From the NCBI RefSeq assembly GCF_036388275.1, contig NZ_DASVSF010000078.1, positions 1 through 64,000 on the forward strand: a stretch of DNA of 64,000 nt. Direction: 5' to 3'. This document shows, piece after piece, positions 1 to 10,550 of this stretch (position 1 is the first letter of the stretch; each line of letters starts with the position of its first letter). The translations under genes and the position numbers were made by a program. This DNA is from Longimicrobium sp. GTDB lineage: Bacteria > Gemmatimonadota > Gemmatimonadetes > Longimicrobiales > Longimicrobiaceae. Below the pieces are notes generated by a model that was given only the letters and a program-made list of their open reading frames with translations, had not been told where the DNA came from and searched no databases.

Positions 1-533
1 CCGGTGCGTAGAAGCCACACACTCCTGCGTCAACGACGGGTTTTACGCGGCCTCAGTCCCATGCTCCCACGGGCATTTTTGCAGACCGCGCCTTGTATTT
101 CGGCCCCGCCACCCCTATCTGAGATGTGGGTAATGGGTAGCCCGCTTGCGGGAGAGGGGGCCGGGGGGAGAGGGCAGCCGGGGAATGCGCCGGATCGATC
201 GAAGTGCACCGGGACCAGCCAGGGTTCGCCGCGCGCTGTCGCGTCCCGTTCGGGGCCATGCAGTGGGCGGGTGCGGCGTGGACCCGGGCAAGGTCGCGCA
301 CGACGACCACGGGCGCACGACAGCAGGCCAGTCCGCGAAGGCGGACTTCGGGTGGTTGTTGCCGCGAATTCATTCGCCCGACCCAGCCGGGGCTCACACC
401 ACGGCCACGGGTCCGAGTCTCAGGCTCTCGTGTCGCTGCCGCGCCCAGGTCGAGGGGCGTCCCAGGCAAGATCCTTCGGCCCGCGAAGTTTGGAGTGCGG
501 GCGAGTGCGGTGCGCTCGGGCCTCTGGATGACA
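1..533. repeat. Composite intergenic repeat, copy 1
   Basis: No gene is supported here. The stretch matches, as a reverse complement, the block at about 11974-12420: both carry the segment around GCGAATTCATTCGCCCGA (near 362-379), the segment GTCCGCGAAGGCGGACTTC (331-349, itself an inverted repeat), and the segment AAGATCCTTCGGCCCGCGAA (469-488). Long open frames on both strands across it are read-through of GC-rich repeat, with no recognisable domain. The left edge is cut by the window. A short relative of the 331-349 palindrome recurs at 603-621. Confidence 0.75.
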
Positions 534-687
534 GAGTGGCGCACCGATGGAATGAGCGGCTCGCCACTCCAGATGGGACTGCGGGGATGTAGAGGGTGCA
601 GTCCGCGAAGGCGGACTTCGTGACGTTCCAGCCGCGGTTTCAACCGCCACTGGAGGGGGACTGCGCCCGTGTTCCGGACGCGCAACC

Positions 688-733
688 AAAACAGAAGTGT
701 ACCCCCTGTCCCACGCTGTTTGTGGGAGAGGGT
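688..733. repeat. Hairpin repeat of the CTCTCCC / GTTTG family
   Basis: An inverted repeat (GTCCCACGCTGTTTGTGGGA core) just upstream of the HisN-like gene. The reverse complement of the whole segment, including the flanking GTACCCCC, is nearly identical to 27770-27810. Related hairpins occur at about 4116-4163, 12380-12580 and 36405-36550. This is a dispersed element; it may act as a transcription attenuator, but that is an inference. Confidence 0.6.
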
Positions 734-766
734 GGACGAGCCTAAGCGAGGACGGGTGAGGGCCCC

Positions 767-1540
767 ATGATCGACAACCTGATGGACTTCGCCACGCGCA
801 CCGCGCGCGAGGCCGGCGAGATCACCCTGCAGCACTTCGGGCACGCGGCCGTCCGCTTCAAGGGCGACGGCAGCGAGGTGACCGCCGCCGACCTCGCCGC
901 CGAGGCGTACATCCGCGACGCGCTCGTCCAGGCGTTTCCCGACGACGGCATCGTGGGCGAAGAGGGTGAGGACACGCCGTCGCGCTCCGGGCGGCGGTGG
1001 ATCGTGGATCCCATCGACGGAACCCGCTCGTTCAGCTCGGGGGTGCCGCTGTACTGCGTGCTCCTGGCGCTGGAGGTGGACGGCACGCCGACCCTGGGAT
1101 GCGCCCACTTTCCCGCGCTCGGGGAGACCCTCGTGGCCGCAACGGGCGCCGGCGCCTGGCACAACGGCGAGCGCGCCCGCGTTTCGGAGTGCGACGACCT
1201 GGCCCAGGCGCGGATGATCACCTCCGGCCTGGAGTACTGGCGCGACCGATCGACCGACGAAGATCGCGCCGGGTTCGACCGCCTGGTGAAGGCCACCCGC
1301 TTCACTCGCACCTGGGGCGACGGCTACGGCTACTTCCTGGTGGCCACCGGCCGCATGGACCTGGTCTGCGATCCCATCGCTGGGTCGTACTGGGACTACG
1401 CGCCCATGAACGTCATCCTTTCCGAAGCCGGGGGCCGCTTCACCCAGTTCGACGGCCAGCCCGTCGGCGCGTGGACCTCGGCCCTGGCCACCAACACCCG
1501 CCTTCACGCCGCCGCCTCGTCCATCCTCCGCGGCGCGTAA
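767..1540 (+). CDS. hisN: Inositol-monophosphatase-family phosphatase, probably histidinol-phosphatase
   Basis: A 257-residue cytosolic protein of the inositol monophosphatase superfamily, a magnesium-dependent phosphatase. The metal-binding landmarks are visible: GEEGED near residues 65-70, the signature IVDPIDGT near 78-85, and WDYAP near 209. The segment TWGDGYGY near residues 182-189, followed by a LVATGRMD stretch, is typical of HisN-type histidinol-phosphatases (the last phosphatase step of histidine synthesis) rather than true inositol phosphatases. ATG at 767 follows a GTGAGGG ribosome-binding stretch. Length is normal for the family. No other histidine gene is nearby, so substrate assignment rests on sequence resemblance only; an inositol- or fructose-bisphosphatase role is the alternative. 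Confidence 0.8.
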   Translation: MIDNLMDFATRTAREAGEITLQHFGHAAVRFKGDGSEVTAADLAAEAYIRDALVQAFPDDGIVGEEGEDTPSRSGRRWIVDPIDGTRSFSSGVPLYCVLLALEVDGTPTLGCAHFPALGETLVAATGAGAWHNGERARVSECDDLAQARMITSGLEYWRDRSTDEDRAGFDRLVKATRFTRTWGDGYGYFLVATGRMDLVCDPIAGSYWDYAPMNVILSEAGGRFTQFDGQPVGAWTSALATNTRLHAAASSILRGA

Positions 1541-1705
1541 CCTCCCACACACCACCGGCACGGGGACGAGTGGCAGCAGGGAAACGCCCTGCTGCCGCGC
1601 TGTTCTGCACCACCGTATCCGCGCGCAGCGGTCGATCGGCTCCGGCGCGCAAGTTGCCCCTGCGTCGGTGCTTGGGATCACCCTCAACGCACTAAGACGG
1701 AGCGA

Positions 1706-4114
<2,409 letters not shown>

Positions 4115-4115
4115 T

Positions 4116-4163
4116 CCCCTCCTCGGGCCCCTCCCCGCAAACGGCGCGGGAGAGGGGAGGAGG
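4116..4163. terminator. Hairpin between convergent genes (repeat family)
   Basis: Inverted repeat with arms CCCCTCCTC and GAGGGGAGGAGG around a CCGCAAACGGCGCGGG centre. It sits immediately after the kinase stop and before the end of the opposing gene at 4194. It belongs to the same dispersed hairpin family as 688-733. A terminator role is inferred from position. Confidence 0.5.
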
Positions 4164-4193
4164 ATGCTGGAAGTGAGCCCGAGCGAAGGGCGG

Positions 4194-4667
4194 TCAGAAT
4201 GCGACCGAAACCCCCACCTGGGTCGTGCGGTCCGCCGTGGGAAGCACCAGCAGACTTGTGCGCACGGAAGATTCACTCTGTCGCTCCGGCGCGCCGATCA
4301 GGGCGCCCGCCACCAGGCCCACCGCTCCCCCGACCGCCGACCCTACGACGAGCGCCAGCGGCCAGTAGTCCTCGCCAGCCTCACCCCGATTGGCAGCCCA
4401 TGTCACGGCTGCGAACCCGGCGCCCCCGGCGAGGGCTCCAGCGGCCAGTCCCCAGAGCGCTCCGCGGCTGCGATCGCGCGGCTCGGCAGCGATCCGGTAC
4501 GGGGCGAAACCTTGCGCGTGCTCCAGGGGGCTCGATCGCGGCAATGCGCTGGGCGCCGCCAGCCGCGCTGCCGCACGGCCGCGCGGCAGGGATTCGACGT
4601 CCTGCGCACGCGCCGGCCCGGCGGAAAGCGTCTGCAGCAGCACCAAAAACAAAAAAACGTACCGCAT
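4194..4667 (-). CDS. Exported small protein with glycine-zipper membrane segments
   Basis: A 157-residue protein of unknown function. Start chosen at ATG 4667 because it is preceded by GAGAGG and opens directly with a signal peptide (MRYVFLFLVLLQ, cleavage after AQ near residue 22). The middle has two small-residue hydrophobic segments, LWGLAAGALAGGAG and VVGSAVGGAVGLVAGALIG, a glycine-zipper pattern seen in envelope proteins that oligomerise in membranes. The C-terminus TQVGVSVAF ends in an aromatic residue, as beta-barrel or outer-membrane-associated strands do. It lies 104 bases downstream of the lipoprotein gene ending at 4772 and may share its transcript. Confidence 0.7.
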   Translation of the reverse strand: MRYVFLFLVLLQTLSAGPARAQDVESLPRGRAAARLAAPSALPRSSPLEHAQGFAPYRIAAEPRDRSRGALWGLAAGALAGGAGFAAVTWAANRGEAGEDYWPLALVVGSAVGGAVGLVAGALIGAPERQSESSVRTSLLVLPTADRTTQVGVSVAF

Positions 4668-4771
4668 GAGGTCCTCTCCCGAAGTGTGCGGCTGTAGACA
4701 CCCAGGGCACCGGAGGGTGTCGCCGGCTGGTCGGCTCGCCGGCGACGTGCCTGACCAGCCCGAGTGGGGCG

Positions 4772-6277
4772 TCAGAAGTCGAACGCGCCCAGAACCTTGG
4801 AATACGATGGCGCGTTCTTCTCGTACTTGTCCTGCCATCCGGCGAATTGATTGTATGTCCAGAGGCACTCGTTCCTCGTTCCCCCGCCCCCGTGTGCCGT
4901 CCGGACCACGCAGTCGATCAGCTTCGTGGTGCCGCTCTCCCGGTTTCCGATGTTCCGATCCGCCACGATGCCGAGGTGTTCCAGCGCGTTGATGGGTTGA
5001 TTGCAGTTGTCCTGGTAGTTCGCCCCCTCGTCACATTTTCCCTGGCTGGAGTAGTTGGCGTGCTTGTCCTCGGCGATCCAGATCTTCGGATGCGCGAAAG
5101 GAGCTCCCTCCGGGTAGGCGAACTCGCCTGCGGCTCGCGTGCTCGACGCATCCCAGTACATTACGTCCCAATGCGCCGATAGAAACGCGTTGTTGAACCG
5201 CCACCAGCCGTTCTTGTACTCGACCTCCATGATGATGAACTCCGAGTCGCCGTCGTGCTTCGTCCACGTTTCGTACTGGCCGGCATCCTCGAAGTAAGCC
5301 ATGAGGTGAATGATCTTCACCCTGGTCGAGCTGACCCGCCTTGCTGCCCAGTAGTTCTGCTTGTTCGACGCGTCCTCGCCGAGATCCCACTGAAGATACG
5401 GCCTGAATGCGTGGGCAATCTCGTATTCACACTGCTGCAGAAGTCCATCCCCGTCCGTGTCCCCCGCCGAGCCGGCTGCAACCATGCACTGGTACGTGTA
5501 GTCGCTGGGAAGCTTCACTCCACTGGTCCAGGCTTCTCCTCCTCCTACGGTTCCTTCGTTGTTGCATTCGATGACCGCGGTGGTCGGATCGCAGTCGGCC
5601 GTAGACATGACGGAGAACGCTTCTTCGCTCGTGCTGATCGTCTTGCCGGTGCGACGCGGAGCCGATCTGCGCCGCTGCTCCGGATCCCGACCGAACGCGA
5701 TGTCGGCGGGCGCGACCGCGATGAGCGGGTAGCCAACGGCGACGCCGGTGGGCACGAGGACGGCTTCGCCTGTCGCCGTGCTGTACCCACGAATGGACCC
5801 GAGAGAAGGGACCTCCTCCTTCGGGATCGTATGTCCGACCACCACCGCTGAATCCGTTCCGCTCCAGGTGAGGCGATCGGAGAGCAGGGGAACCCAGATC
5901 TGCAGGTCCGGAAGCTTGTTCATCGCGGCGAACAGGCTGTCGCGGGAGATGCCGAGGCTTGCGGCGGCTGCTATGGCAATCGCCTTACCTCGCTGTCCTG
6001 CAAAGTAGCTGCGGAGGTGGATGCGATGGCCGGGAAACGGGCTATCGCGAAGGTCGACGAGTAGCTGCCGTCGGAGAGCGTCCTCGCGCAGCGCAGACGC
6101 AATGGCGCGGGTCGTGAGATCGATCTGCTGGGACTCGAACTGGCGGATGGACGCCGCGGGCGTCATGGCGCCGTCGCGGACGACTGCGGGGGTCGTCGGT
6201 GCAGATTCGGCGCACCCCTGGAGCACGACTGCTGCCAAGAGGCCCGAAAAGAAGAACCGCGTGGATCGGAGGGGCAT
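4772..6277 (-). CDS. Lipoprotein of unknown function, possibly VPS62/DUF946-like
   Basis: A 501-residue predicted lipoprotein. ATG 6277 has a GGAG six bases upstream and starts a lipoprotein signal with lipobox LQGC (Cys near residue 22). The N-terminal half (about 40-200) is a helical/mixed region without a recognised fold. The C-terminal half (about 260-500) contains many aromatic residues and the segments HDGDSEFI, SAHWDVMYW and a cysteine-bearing stretch (KCDEGA, DNCNQP). That arrangement is loosely like the secreted VPS62/DUF946 family, an uncertain resemblance. A run DTDGDGLLQQCEYE looks like a calcium-binding loop. Base composition is visibly less GC-rich than its neighbours, which could mean acquisition from elsewhere. 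Confidence 0.7.
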   Translation of the reverse strand: MPLRSTRFFFSGLLAAVVLQGCAESAPTTPAVVRDGAMTPAASIRQFESQQIDLTTRAIASALREDALRRQLLVDLRDSPFPGHRIHLRSYFAGQRGKAIAIAAAASLGISRDSLFAAMNKLPDLQIWVPLLSDRLTWSGTDSAVVVGHTIPKEEVPSLGSIRGYSTATGEAVLVPTGVAVGYPLIAVAPADIAFGRDPEQRRRSAPRRTGKTISTSEEAFSVMSTADCDPTTAVIECNNEGTVGGGEAWTSGVKLPSDYTYQCMVAAGSAGDTDGDGLLQQCEYEIAHAFRPYLQWDLGEDASNKQNYWAARRVSSTRVKIIHLMAYFEDAGQYETWTKHDGDSEFIIMEVEYKNGWWRFNNAFLSAHWDVMYWDASSTRAAGEFAYPEGAPFAHPKIWIAEDKHANYSSQGKCDEGANYQDNCNQPINALEHLGIVADRNIGNRESGTTKLIDCVVRTAHGGGGTRNECLWTYNQFAGWQDKYEKNAPSYSKVLGAFDF

Positions 6278-6316
6278 ATGAGCTCCGGTAGGAAACGGAA
6301 GAGGACCGCCGGTTCC

Positions 6317-6345
6317 ACCATAAACATTTGGATAGGTCTTCGCAA
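6317..6345 (-). promoter_or_regulatory. Candidate promoter of the 4772-6277 lipoprotein gene
   Basis: On the minus strand TTGCGA (6340-6345), a 17-base spacer and TATGGT (6317-6322) lie in a locally AT-rich patch, 40 bases upstream of the ATG at 6277. Fit to the sigma-70 consensus is moderate. Confidence 0.4.
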
Positions 6346-6481
6346 TGGTTACCCCGGAAACAAGTGTCGGCCGCCGCACCTGTCTGTGGAGAACAACCTC
6401 GCTCATCGGTGGTGGAACGTCCCTTGCCCCCGGGGGCGCGGCCGGACGACGGGTCCGGATTGGCCTGAACGGGAGCGGAAG

Positions 6482-6697
6482 ATGAGTGGCGTGTTCAAAT
6501 CGATCGAGATGGTGGGAACGTCGTCCGAGAGCTTCGAGGATGCGACGCGGGCGGCGGTAAAGCGCGCCGGCGAGAGCATGCGGAGCCTGGAGTGGCTGGA
6601 AGTCGTGGAGCAGCGCGGCTACATCAGCGGCGGCGACATCCGCGAGTACCAGGTGAAGGTGAAGCTCTGGTTCAAGCTCGAAGGCGCGGACGAGTAG
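6482..6697 (+). CDS. Dodecin family flavin-binding protein
   Basis: A 71-residue protein that matches dodecin along its full length: an opening strand (VFKSIEMVGTS), the helix (SFEDATRAAVKRAGESM), then LEWLEVVEQRGYI and a closing strand YQVKVKLWFKLE. Dodecins form hollow dodecamers that store and protect riboflavin or FMN in the cytoplasm. The tryptophan in LEWLEV corresponds to the residue that stacks on the flavin. ATG 6482 follows GGGAGCGGAAG. It is divergent from the lipoprotein at 6277 and is closed by a strong hairpin. Confidence 0.88.
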   Translation: MSGVFKSIEMVGTSSESFEDATRAAVKRAGESMRSLEWLEVVEQRGYISGGDIREYQVKVKLWFKLEGADE

Positions 6698-6716
6698 GTC
6701 CACGGCTGGACGGCGA

Positions 6717-6752
6717 CGCGGCCGGCTTCCCCGCATCGGGAAGCCGGCCGCG
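6717..6752. terminator. Bidirectional hairpin terminator
   Basis: A near-perfect 15-base stem, CGCGGCCGGCTTCCC pairing with GGGAAGCCGGCCGCG across a short loop. It lies between the stop of dodecin and the stop of the convergent gene at 6777 and can serve both. Confidence 0.7.
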
Positions 6753-6776
6753 TTCGTCGTGGAGCCGATCCGCCGC

Positions 6777-6956
6777 TCAGAAGATCAGCGACACGGCGAA
6801 CGCCGCCACGACGAGGGCTACTACCACGATCGCCCAACCGGAGAGCCCCATTCGTGTGGACTTTACGTCGCCGATGGTATCGCCGCGGGCGCGGTCGTCG
6901 GGCCCGATCTCCGGGTCGGTAGTCTGAAATCGGTTGGGATCGGGTCCGCTCGCCAT
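6777..6956 (-). CDS. Small single-pass membrane protein
   Basis: A 59-residue protein, hydrophilic at the front (MASGPDPNRF, many Asp and Arg) and ending in one hydrophobic helix (WAIVVVALVVAAFAVSLIF) that reaches the C-terminus, like a tail-anchored protein. No family recognised. Start ATG 6956. It lies 62 bases downstream of the moeA stop on the same strand and could be the last gene of that transcript. Confidence 0.55.
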   Translation of the reverse strand: MASGPDPNRFQTTDPEIGPDDRARGDTIGDVKSTRMGLSGWAIVVVALVVAAFAVSLIF

Positions 6957-7018
6957 CCATGCCTCTCGGTGCGGGTCAGGTGTTTGGATCCCGGCTACGC
7001 AACGCCCGCGCCGTCGCC

Positions 7019-8314
7019 CTACACCGGGGGCTGCTCCACCAGCGGCGCACCATTCAGCACCACCACCCGCACCGCGCCGCCGGGCCGCAGCTCCGCCCCG
7101 GCCGGAACGATGGCCAGTCCATCCGCGGCCGACATGGAGCTGGCGATCCCCGATCCCTGCGGCCCGGTCAGCTGCGCCAGGAACGACTCGTCGGCCTGCC
7201 GATCCAGCCGCACGCGGGGCAGGTGCATCAGGTCGCCCCGGGCCGAGTAGGGTACGGCCAGCCGCACCGTCATCGACGGAAAGTGGATGCGCGTGTGCCC
7301 GCACATCCGCAGCAGCACGGGGCGCACGAACAGCGCGAAGGTCACCATGGTCGACACGGGGTTCCCCGGCAGCCCGAACCACGGGATTCCGCCCAGCGCG
7401 CCCACCCGGCCGAACGCCAGCGCGGAGCCCGGCCGCACGCGCACGCGCCAGAAATCCACCTCCGTGTCCATCGCCTGCAGCGCGGCCGCCACGTGATCGT
7501 GCTCACCCACGCTGATTCCCGCGGTGGTGATCAGCGCGTCGCAGCCGGCCGCGAGCTTCAGGTGCTCGACCAGGCTCTCGGGCGTGTCGCGGGCAATGCC
7601 CAGCACGCGCGCCTCCAGCCCCGCCTCGGCCAACTGCGCGGCGAGCGCGTAGCTGTTGGTGTTGACGATCCGCCGGCCGGCGCGCACCTGGTCGAACTCC
7701 TCCACCGGCACCAGCTCGTCGCCCGAGGCCAGGATGGCGACGACGGGCCGGCGCACGACGCGGAGGGAGGTGCGCCCCACCGCGGCGGCCAGCGCGATCT
7801 CCGCCGCGCGCAGCACGGTCCCGGCGCGCAGCACCACGTCGCCTTCGTCCACGTCCTCACCGCGGGAGCGTACGTTCCGCCCCGTGTCGGCATCCAGGTG
7901 GATGGTCACGCGCCCGCCCGCCATCCCGATCTCCACGCCGCCGTCCGTGTGCTCCACGCGGATCACCGAATCCGCCCCGTCCGGCACCGGCGCACCGGTC
8001 ATGATGCGGATGGCCTCGCGTGGGCCCAGGGCGCGCGAGGCGAAGTGGCCCGCAGGCACATCGTCGACCACGGGCAGGGTCACCGGCGCTTCGGGAGAGG
8101 CGCCCAGGACGTCCGCCGCGCGCACGGCGAATCCGTCCATCGCGCTGTTGTCCCAGGGCGGCAGGTCCACGGGAGACACCACGTCCTCCGCCAGCACCGA
8201 GCCGAGCGCCTGCATCAGCGGCCGCTCCTCCGCAGCCAGCGGTTGGACGCCAGCCAGGATGGCCTGCAGCGCGTCGCCGGCGCTCAGCCAGTCGGGGGCG
8301 CGCTCAGCGGGCAT
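7019..8314 (-). CDS. moeA: Molybdopterin molybdenumtransferase MoeA
   Basis: A 431-residue enzyme that inserts molybdate into adenylylated molybdopterin. MoeA landmarks are present: PPWDNSAMDGFAV near residue 52, GEDV near 150, ILASGDELV near 190, NTNSYALAAQL near 215, TTAGISVGEHD near 262 and GLPGNPVS near 315, followed by the C-terminal beta domain. Start set at ATG 8314, which overlaps the 3-prime end of the upstream mobA-mobB gene by 11 bases; a GTG at 8320 would add two residues. The overlap implies translational coupling of two cofactor-maturation steps. The molybdoenzyme that uses the cofactor is not in this window. Confidence 0.95.
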   Translation of the reverse strand: MPAERAPDWLSAGDALQAILAGVQPLAAEERPLMQALGSVLAEDVVSPVDLPPWDNSAMDGFAVRAADVLGASPEAPVTLPVVDDVPAGHFASRALGPREAIRIMTGAPVPDGADSVIRVEHTDGGVEIGMAGGRVTIHLDADTGRNVRSRGEDVDEGDVVLRAGTVLRAAEIALAAAVGRTSLRVVRRPVVAILASGDELVPVEEFDQVRAGRRIVNTNSYALAAQLAEAGLEARVLGIARDTPESLVEHLKLAAGCDALITTAGISVGEHDHVAAALQAMDTEVDFWRVRVRPGSALAFGRVGALGGIPWFGLPGNPVSTMVTFALFVRPVLLRMCGHTRIHFPSMTVRLAVPYSARGDLMHLPRVRLDRQADESFLAQLTGPQGSGIASSMSAADGLAIVPAGAELRPGGAVRVVVLNGAPLVEQPPV

Positions 8315-9485
8315 CCGCACCCGCCAGGAAGCGCTCGGTCACCAGGTCCGCCACCCACGCTACGTGCGCGAGCGGTTCGTCCGGGTCGAGCAGGACAACG
8401 GGGACGGGGCAGATGAGATCGGGATCGTCGGTCACGATGGCGGTCAGCAGGGGGTCGGGGGTGGCTAGGTCGTGGATCGGGCGATCATGTACGGCGCGGC
8501 GGAAGACCTCGATGCGGGGAAACGGGCCCTGCTTGTAGCCTTCGATCAGCACCAGGTCGTAGCCGCGCCCCGTGTAGAAGTCGCGGACCAACTGCCGCGG
8601 ATCGGGCTCGCCTTCCGTCCGCATCACCAGCGCGATTTTCCCCTCGCCGGCCATGATCGTGGCTTCGGCCTCGCCCTCGTTGAAGTGGCGCCAGCTGTCG
8701 CGCCCGGGCTGGTCGGTTTCGAACGCGTGGTGCCCGTGCTTGATGGAGGCCACGCGAAATCCCCGGCGCTTCAATTCGGCCAGGAGCGCGACCGCAAGCG
8801 TGGTCTTGCCGCTGTTCTTCTTCCCGACGATGCACACCACGGGCGGCATCTCGGGGCTGGCGATGCGCTCGGCCGCGCGAAGGTCGTCCACCGTGTTCAC
8901 GTTCAGGAAGAGGATCCCCGGATCGCCGATGCGCCGGACTTCACCGATCGGAATGCGGTCCGCCCGGACGCGGTCCGCGAGGCGAAAGGCCTGCCGCTCC
9001 CCATCCGCCAGCATGCGGTCGACCTCCGGCAGGCAGCGCACGGAATACCAAGCGCACAGCGGCTCGATCCCACGCCGCCCCCCACTCTCGGGGACGACCG
9101 CGTCCACATCGGCCGAAGCAGCATGATCCGACAGCGCCCGCAGCAGCGCGGCGCTCACGAAGGGCATGTCGCAAGCGACGACCAGCGCGCCCGTGCGGCC
9201 CATCTCCATCGCCCAGCGCAGCGCCGTGCGGATGCCGCCGAGGGCCCCCAGGCCGGGGACGTCGTCCGGGCGGATCGGCAGGTCGAGATCTGCGAAGAGC
9301 GAGGCATCGTTGGCGATGATGACGACCGGATCTCCCACCTGCGAGAGCGCGCCCCGCACCCGGTCGACAATCCGCCATCCGCCGACCGGTGCCAGCGCCT
9401 TCGGTGCGCCGAAGCGGCGGCTGGCACCACCTGCCAGGATCGCGCCCAGCGGGGCAGGGGAGGGCGGTGTGCCGGAGTCCGTCAT
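8304..9485 (-). CDS. mobA-mobB: Fused MobA-MobB: molybdenum cofactor guanylyltransferase and GTPase
   Basis: A 393-residue bifunctional protein. Residues 12-210 form MobA, which attaches GMP to molybdenum cofactor, with the nucleotide-binding LAGGASRRFGAPKA motif (residues 18-30) and the metal-binding VVACDMPFV. Residues about 215-390 form MobB, a P-loop GTP-binding protein, with GKKNSGKTTL and the motif IKHGHHAFE. Fusions of the two are known. ATG 9485 is the best-placed start because MobA domains begin shortly before LGAILAGG; no strong ribosome-binding site is seen. It is followed by overlapping moeA, giving a two-gene molybdenum-cofactor operon. Confidence 0.93.
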   Translation of the reverse strand: MTDSGTPPSPAPLGAILAGGASRRFGAPKALAPVGGWRIVDRVRGALSQVGDPVVIIANDASLFADLDLPIRPDDVPGLGALGGIRTALRWAMEMGRTGALVVACDMPFVSAALLRALSDHAASADVDAVVPESGGRRGIEPLCAWYSVRCLPEVDRMLADGERQAFRLADRVRADRIPIGEVRRIGDPGILFLNVNTVDDLRAAERIASPEMPPVVCIVGKKNSGKTTLAVALLAELKRRGFRVASIKHGHHAFETDQPGRDSWRHFNEGEAEATIMAGEGKIALVMRTEGEPDPRQLVRDFYTGRGYDLVLIEGYKQGPFPRIEVFRRAVHDRPIHDLATPDPLLTAIVTDDPDLICPVPVVLLDPDEPLAHVAWVADLVTERFLAGADAR

Positions 9486-9623
9486 CGCGTGCTGTAAGAA
9501 TGGAGTTACCTGGCCCGAAGCTACCGGCGCGGGGGCGTCGGAACAACCCGGAAGCCGGAACGCGTCTTGCGCGCCGGCCGCCGGACGAGCGGGATGGGAC
9601 GGAACGCGAACGGGAGGCTGAGG

Positions 9624-10334
9624 ATGCGGGGATACGACGCGTACCGGGGTGGATGGCAGGGCGGCCCGCCGCCGATGGGTGGATACGACCGCGGCTGGCG
9701 CCCGCGCGGGCCCATGCACGGGGCGCCGTGGGGCGGCGGTGGCGGGCCGTTCGGGCGCGAGGGGTTCAACCGGTACGACCGGGGGATCTACGGCGACGCG
9801 TATCCCGGCTTCGGCGGCGTTCCGGGCGGCGGGCGCCCCCGGGGCTACGACGCAGGCGGGGGTTACGGGCCGGGACGCCCGCCCATGCAGCGCGGCTGGG
9901 GCGGCTACGCCGAGGACTACGGCGACGAGGGCGGCTACGCGCGGGCGCCATTCCTTCCCGACCGTGCCTACCAGCGCCACCCGGAGCTGAACCAGCGTCC
10001 GGAGCGCGGGCCGCGCTACGGCTACGAGGTAGACGACACGGACCTGGAGCTGGACGACGGCGAGATCCTGCGCGCCGTCCGCCAGCGCCTGTACGAGGAC
10101 GTGTGGGTGGACGTCGACCGCGTCGGCGTGGAGGTGGAGGACGGCATCGTCACGCTCACGGGCGAGGTGGACGACTTCCTGGAAGCGCGCTACGCCTGGG
10201 ACGACGCGTGGGAAACCATGGGCGTGCGCGGCGTGATCAACCACATCCGCGTGCGCCTGGACGAGGCTGGCCCCGCGCACGGCGACCTACTTCCGCAGAG
10301 CACGCACGGAACGTCGTCTGAACCGAGTGCGTGA
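9624..10334 (+). CDS. BON-domain protein with Gly/Tyr/Arg-rich N-terminus
   Basis: A 236-residue protein. ATG 9624 was chosen because GGGAGGCTGAGG lies directly before it; an in-frame TTG at 9567 lacks such a signal. Residues 1-135 are low complexity, rich in Gly, Tyr, Arg and Pro (repeated GGYD, RPRG, GGPP), and likely disordered. Residues about 150-215 form a BON domain (IVTLTGEVDDFLEARYAWD), a fold that binds phospholipid or envelope surfaces. A second, unrelated BON protein is convergent at 10551. The C-terminal codons run straight into the octamer repeat. Confidence 0.8.
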   Translation: MRGYDAYRGGWQGGPPPMGGYDRGWRPRGPMHGAPWGGGGGPFGREGFNRYDRGIYGDAYPGFGGVPGGGRPRGYDAGGGYGPGRPPMQRGWGGYAEDYGDEGGYARAPFLPDRAYQRHPELNQRPERGPRYGYEVDDTDLELDDGEILRAVRQRLYEDVWVDVDRVGVEVEDGIVTLTGEVDDFLEARYAWDDAWETMGVRGVINHIRVRLDEAGPAHGDLLPQSTHGTSSEPSA

Positions 10335-10451
10335 GTGCGTGAGTGCGTGAGTGCGTGAGTGCGTGAGTGCGTGAGTGCGTGAGTGCGTGAGTGCGTGAGT
10401 GCGTGAGTGCGTGAGTGCGTGAGTGCGTGAGTGCGTGAGTGCGTGAGTGCG
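10325..10451. repeat. Octamer tandem repeat (GAGTGCGT), about 16 copies
   Basis: An uninterrupted array of the 8-bp unit GAGTGCGT spanning 127 bases. It begins inside the last codons of the BON gene ending at 10334. Units in the opposite orientation (CACTCACGCA type) lie at 10513-10545, on the far side of a terminator hairpin, so the whole segment is a large imperfect inverted repeat. Copy number is expected to vary by slippage. Confidence 0.92.
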
Positions 10452-10465
10452 AAACAGATAAACAG

Positions 10466-10502
10466 AAAGCGGGTCCTGGCACCATGCGCCGGGACCCGCT
10501 TT
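10466..10502. terminator. Hairpin terminator inside the repeat region
   Basis: AAAGCGGGTCC pairs with GGACCCGCTTT across a short loop. It is centred between the two convergent BON-domain genes and ends in a short T tract in both directions, so it probably terminates both. Confidence 0.75.
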
Positions 10503-10512
10503 CAGTTACTTC

Positions 10513-10545
10513 CGCACTCACGCACTAACGCACTCACGCACTTCC
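10513..10545. repeat. Inverted copies of the octamer repeat
   Basis: Four degenerate units (GCACTCACGCACTAACGCAC and on) which are the reverse complement of the array at 10325-10451. They abut the stop of the minus-strand BON gene. Confidence 0.8.
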
Positions 10546-10550
10546 CCGCC

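Noticed and set aside
10325..10451. CRISPR-like array
   Set aside because: Units are 8 bases and contiguous with no spacers, and no cas genes are present.
10237..10521. A minus-strand ORF with repeated THALTHSR units
   Set aside because: It is only the translation of the octamer array; there is no ribosome-binding site and no homology.
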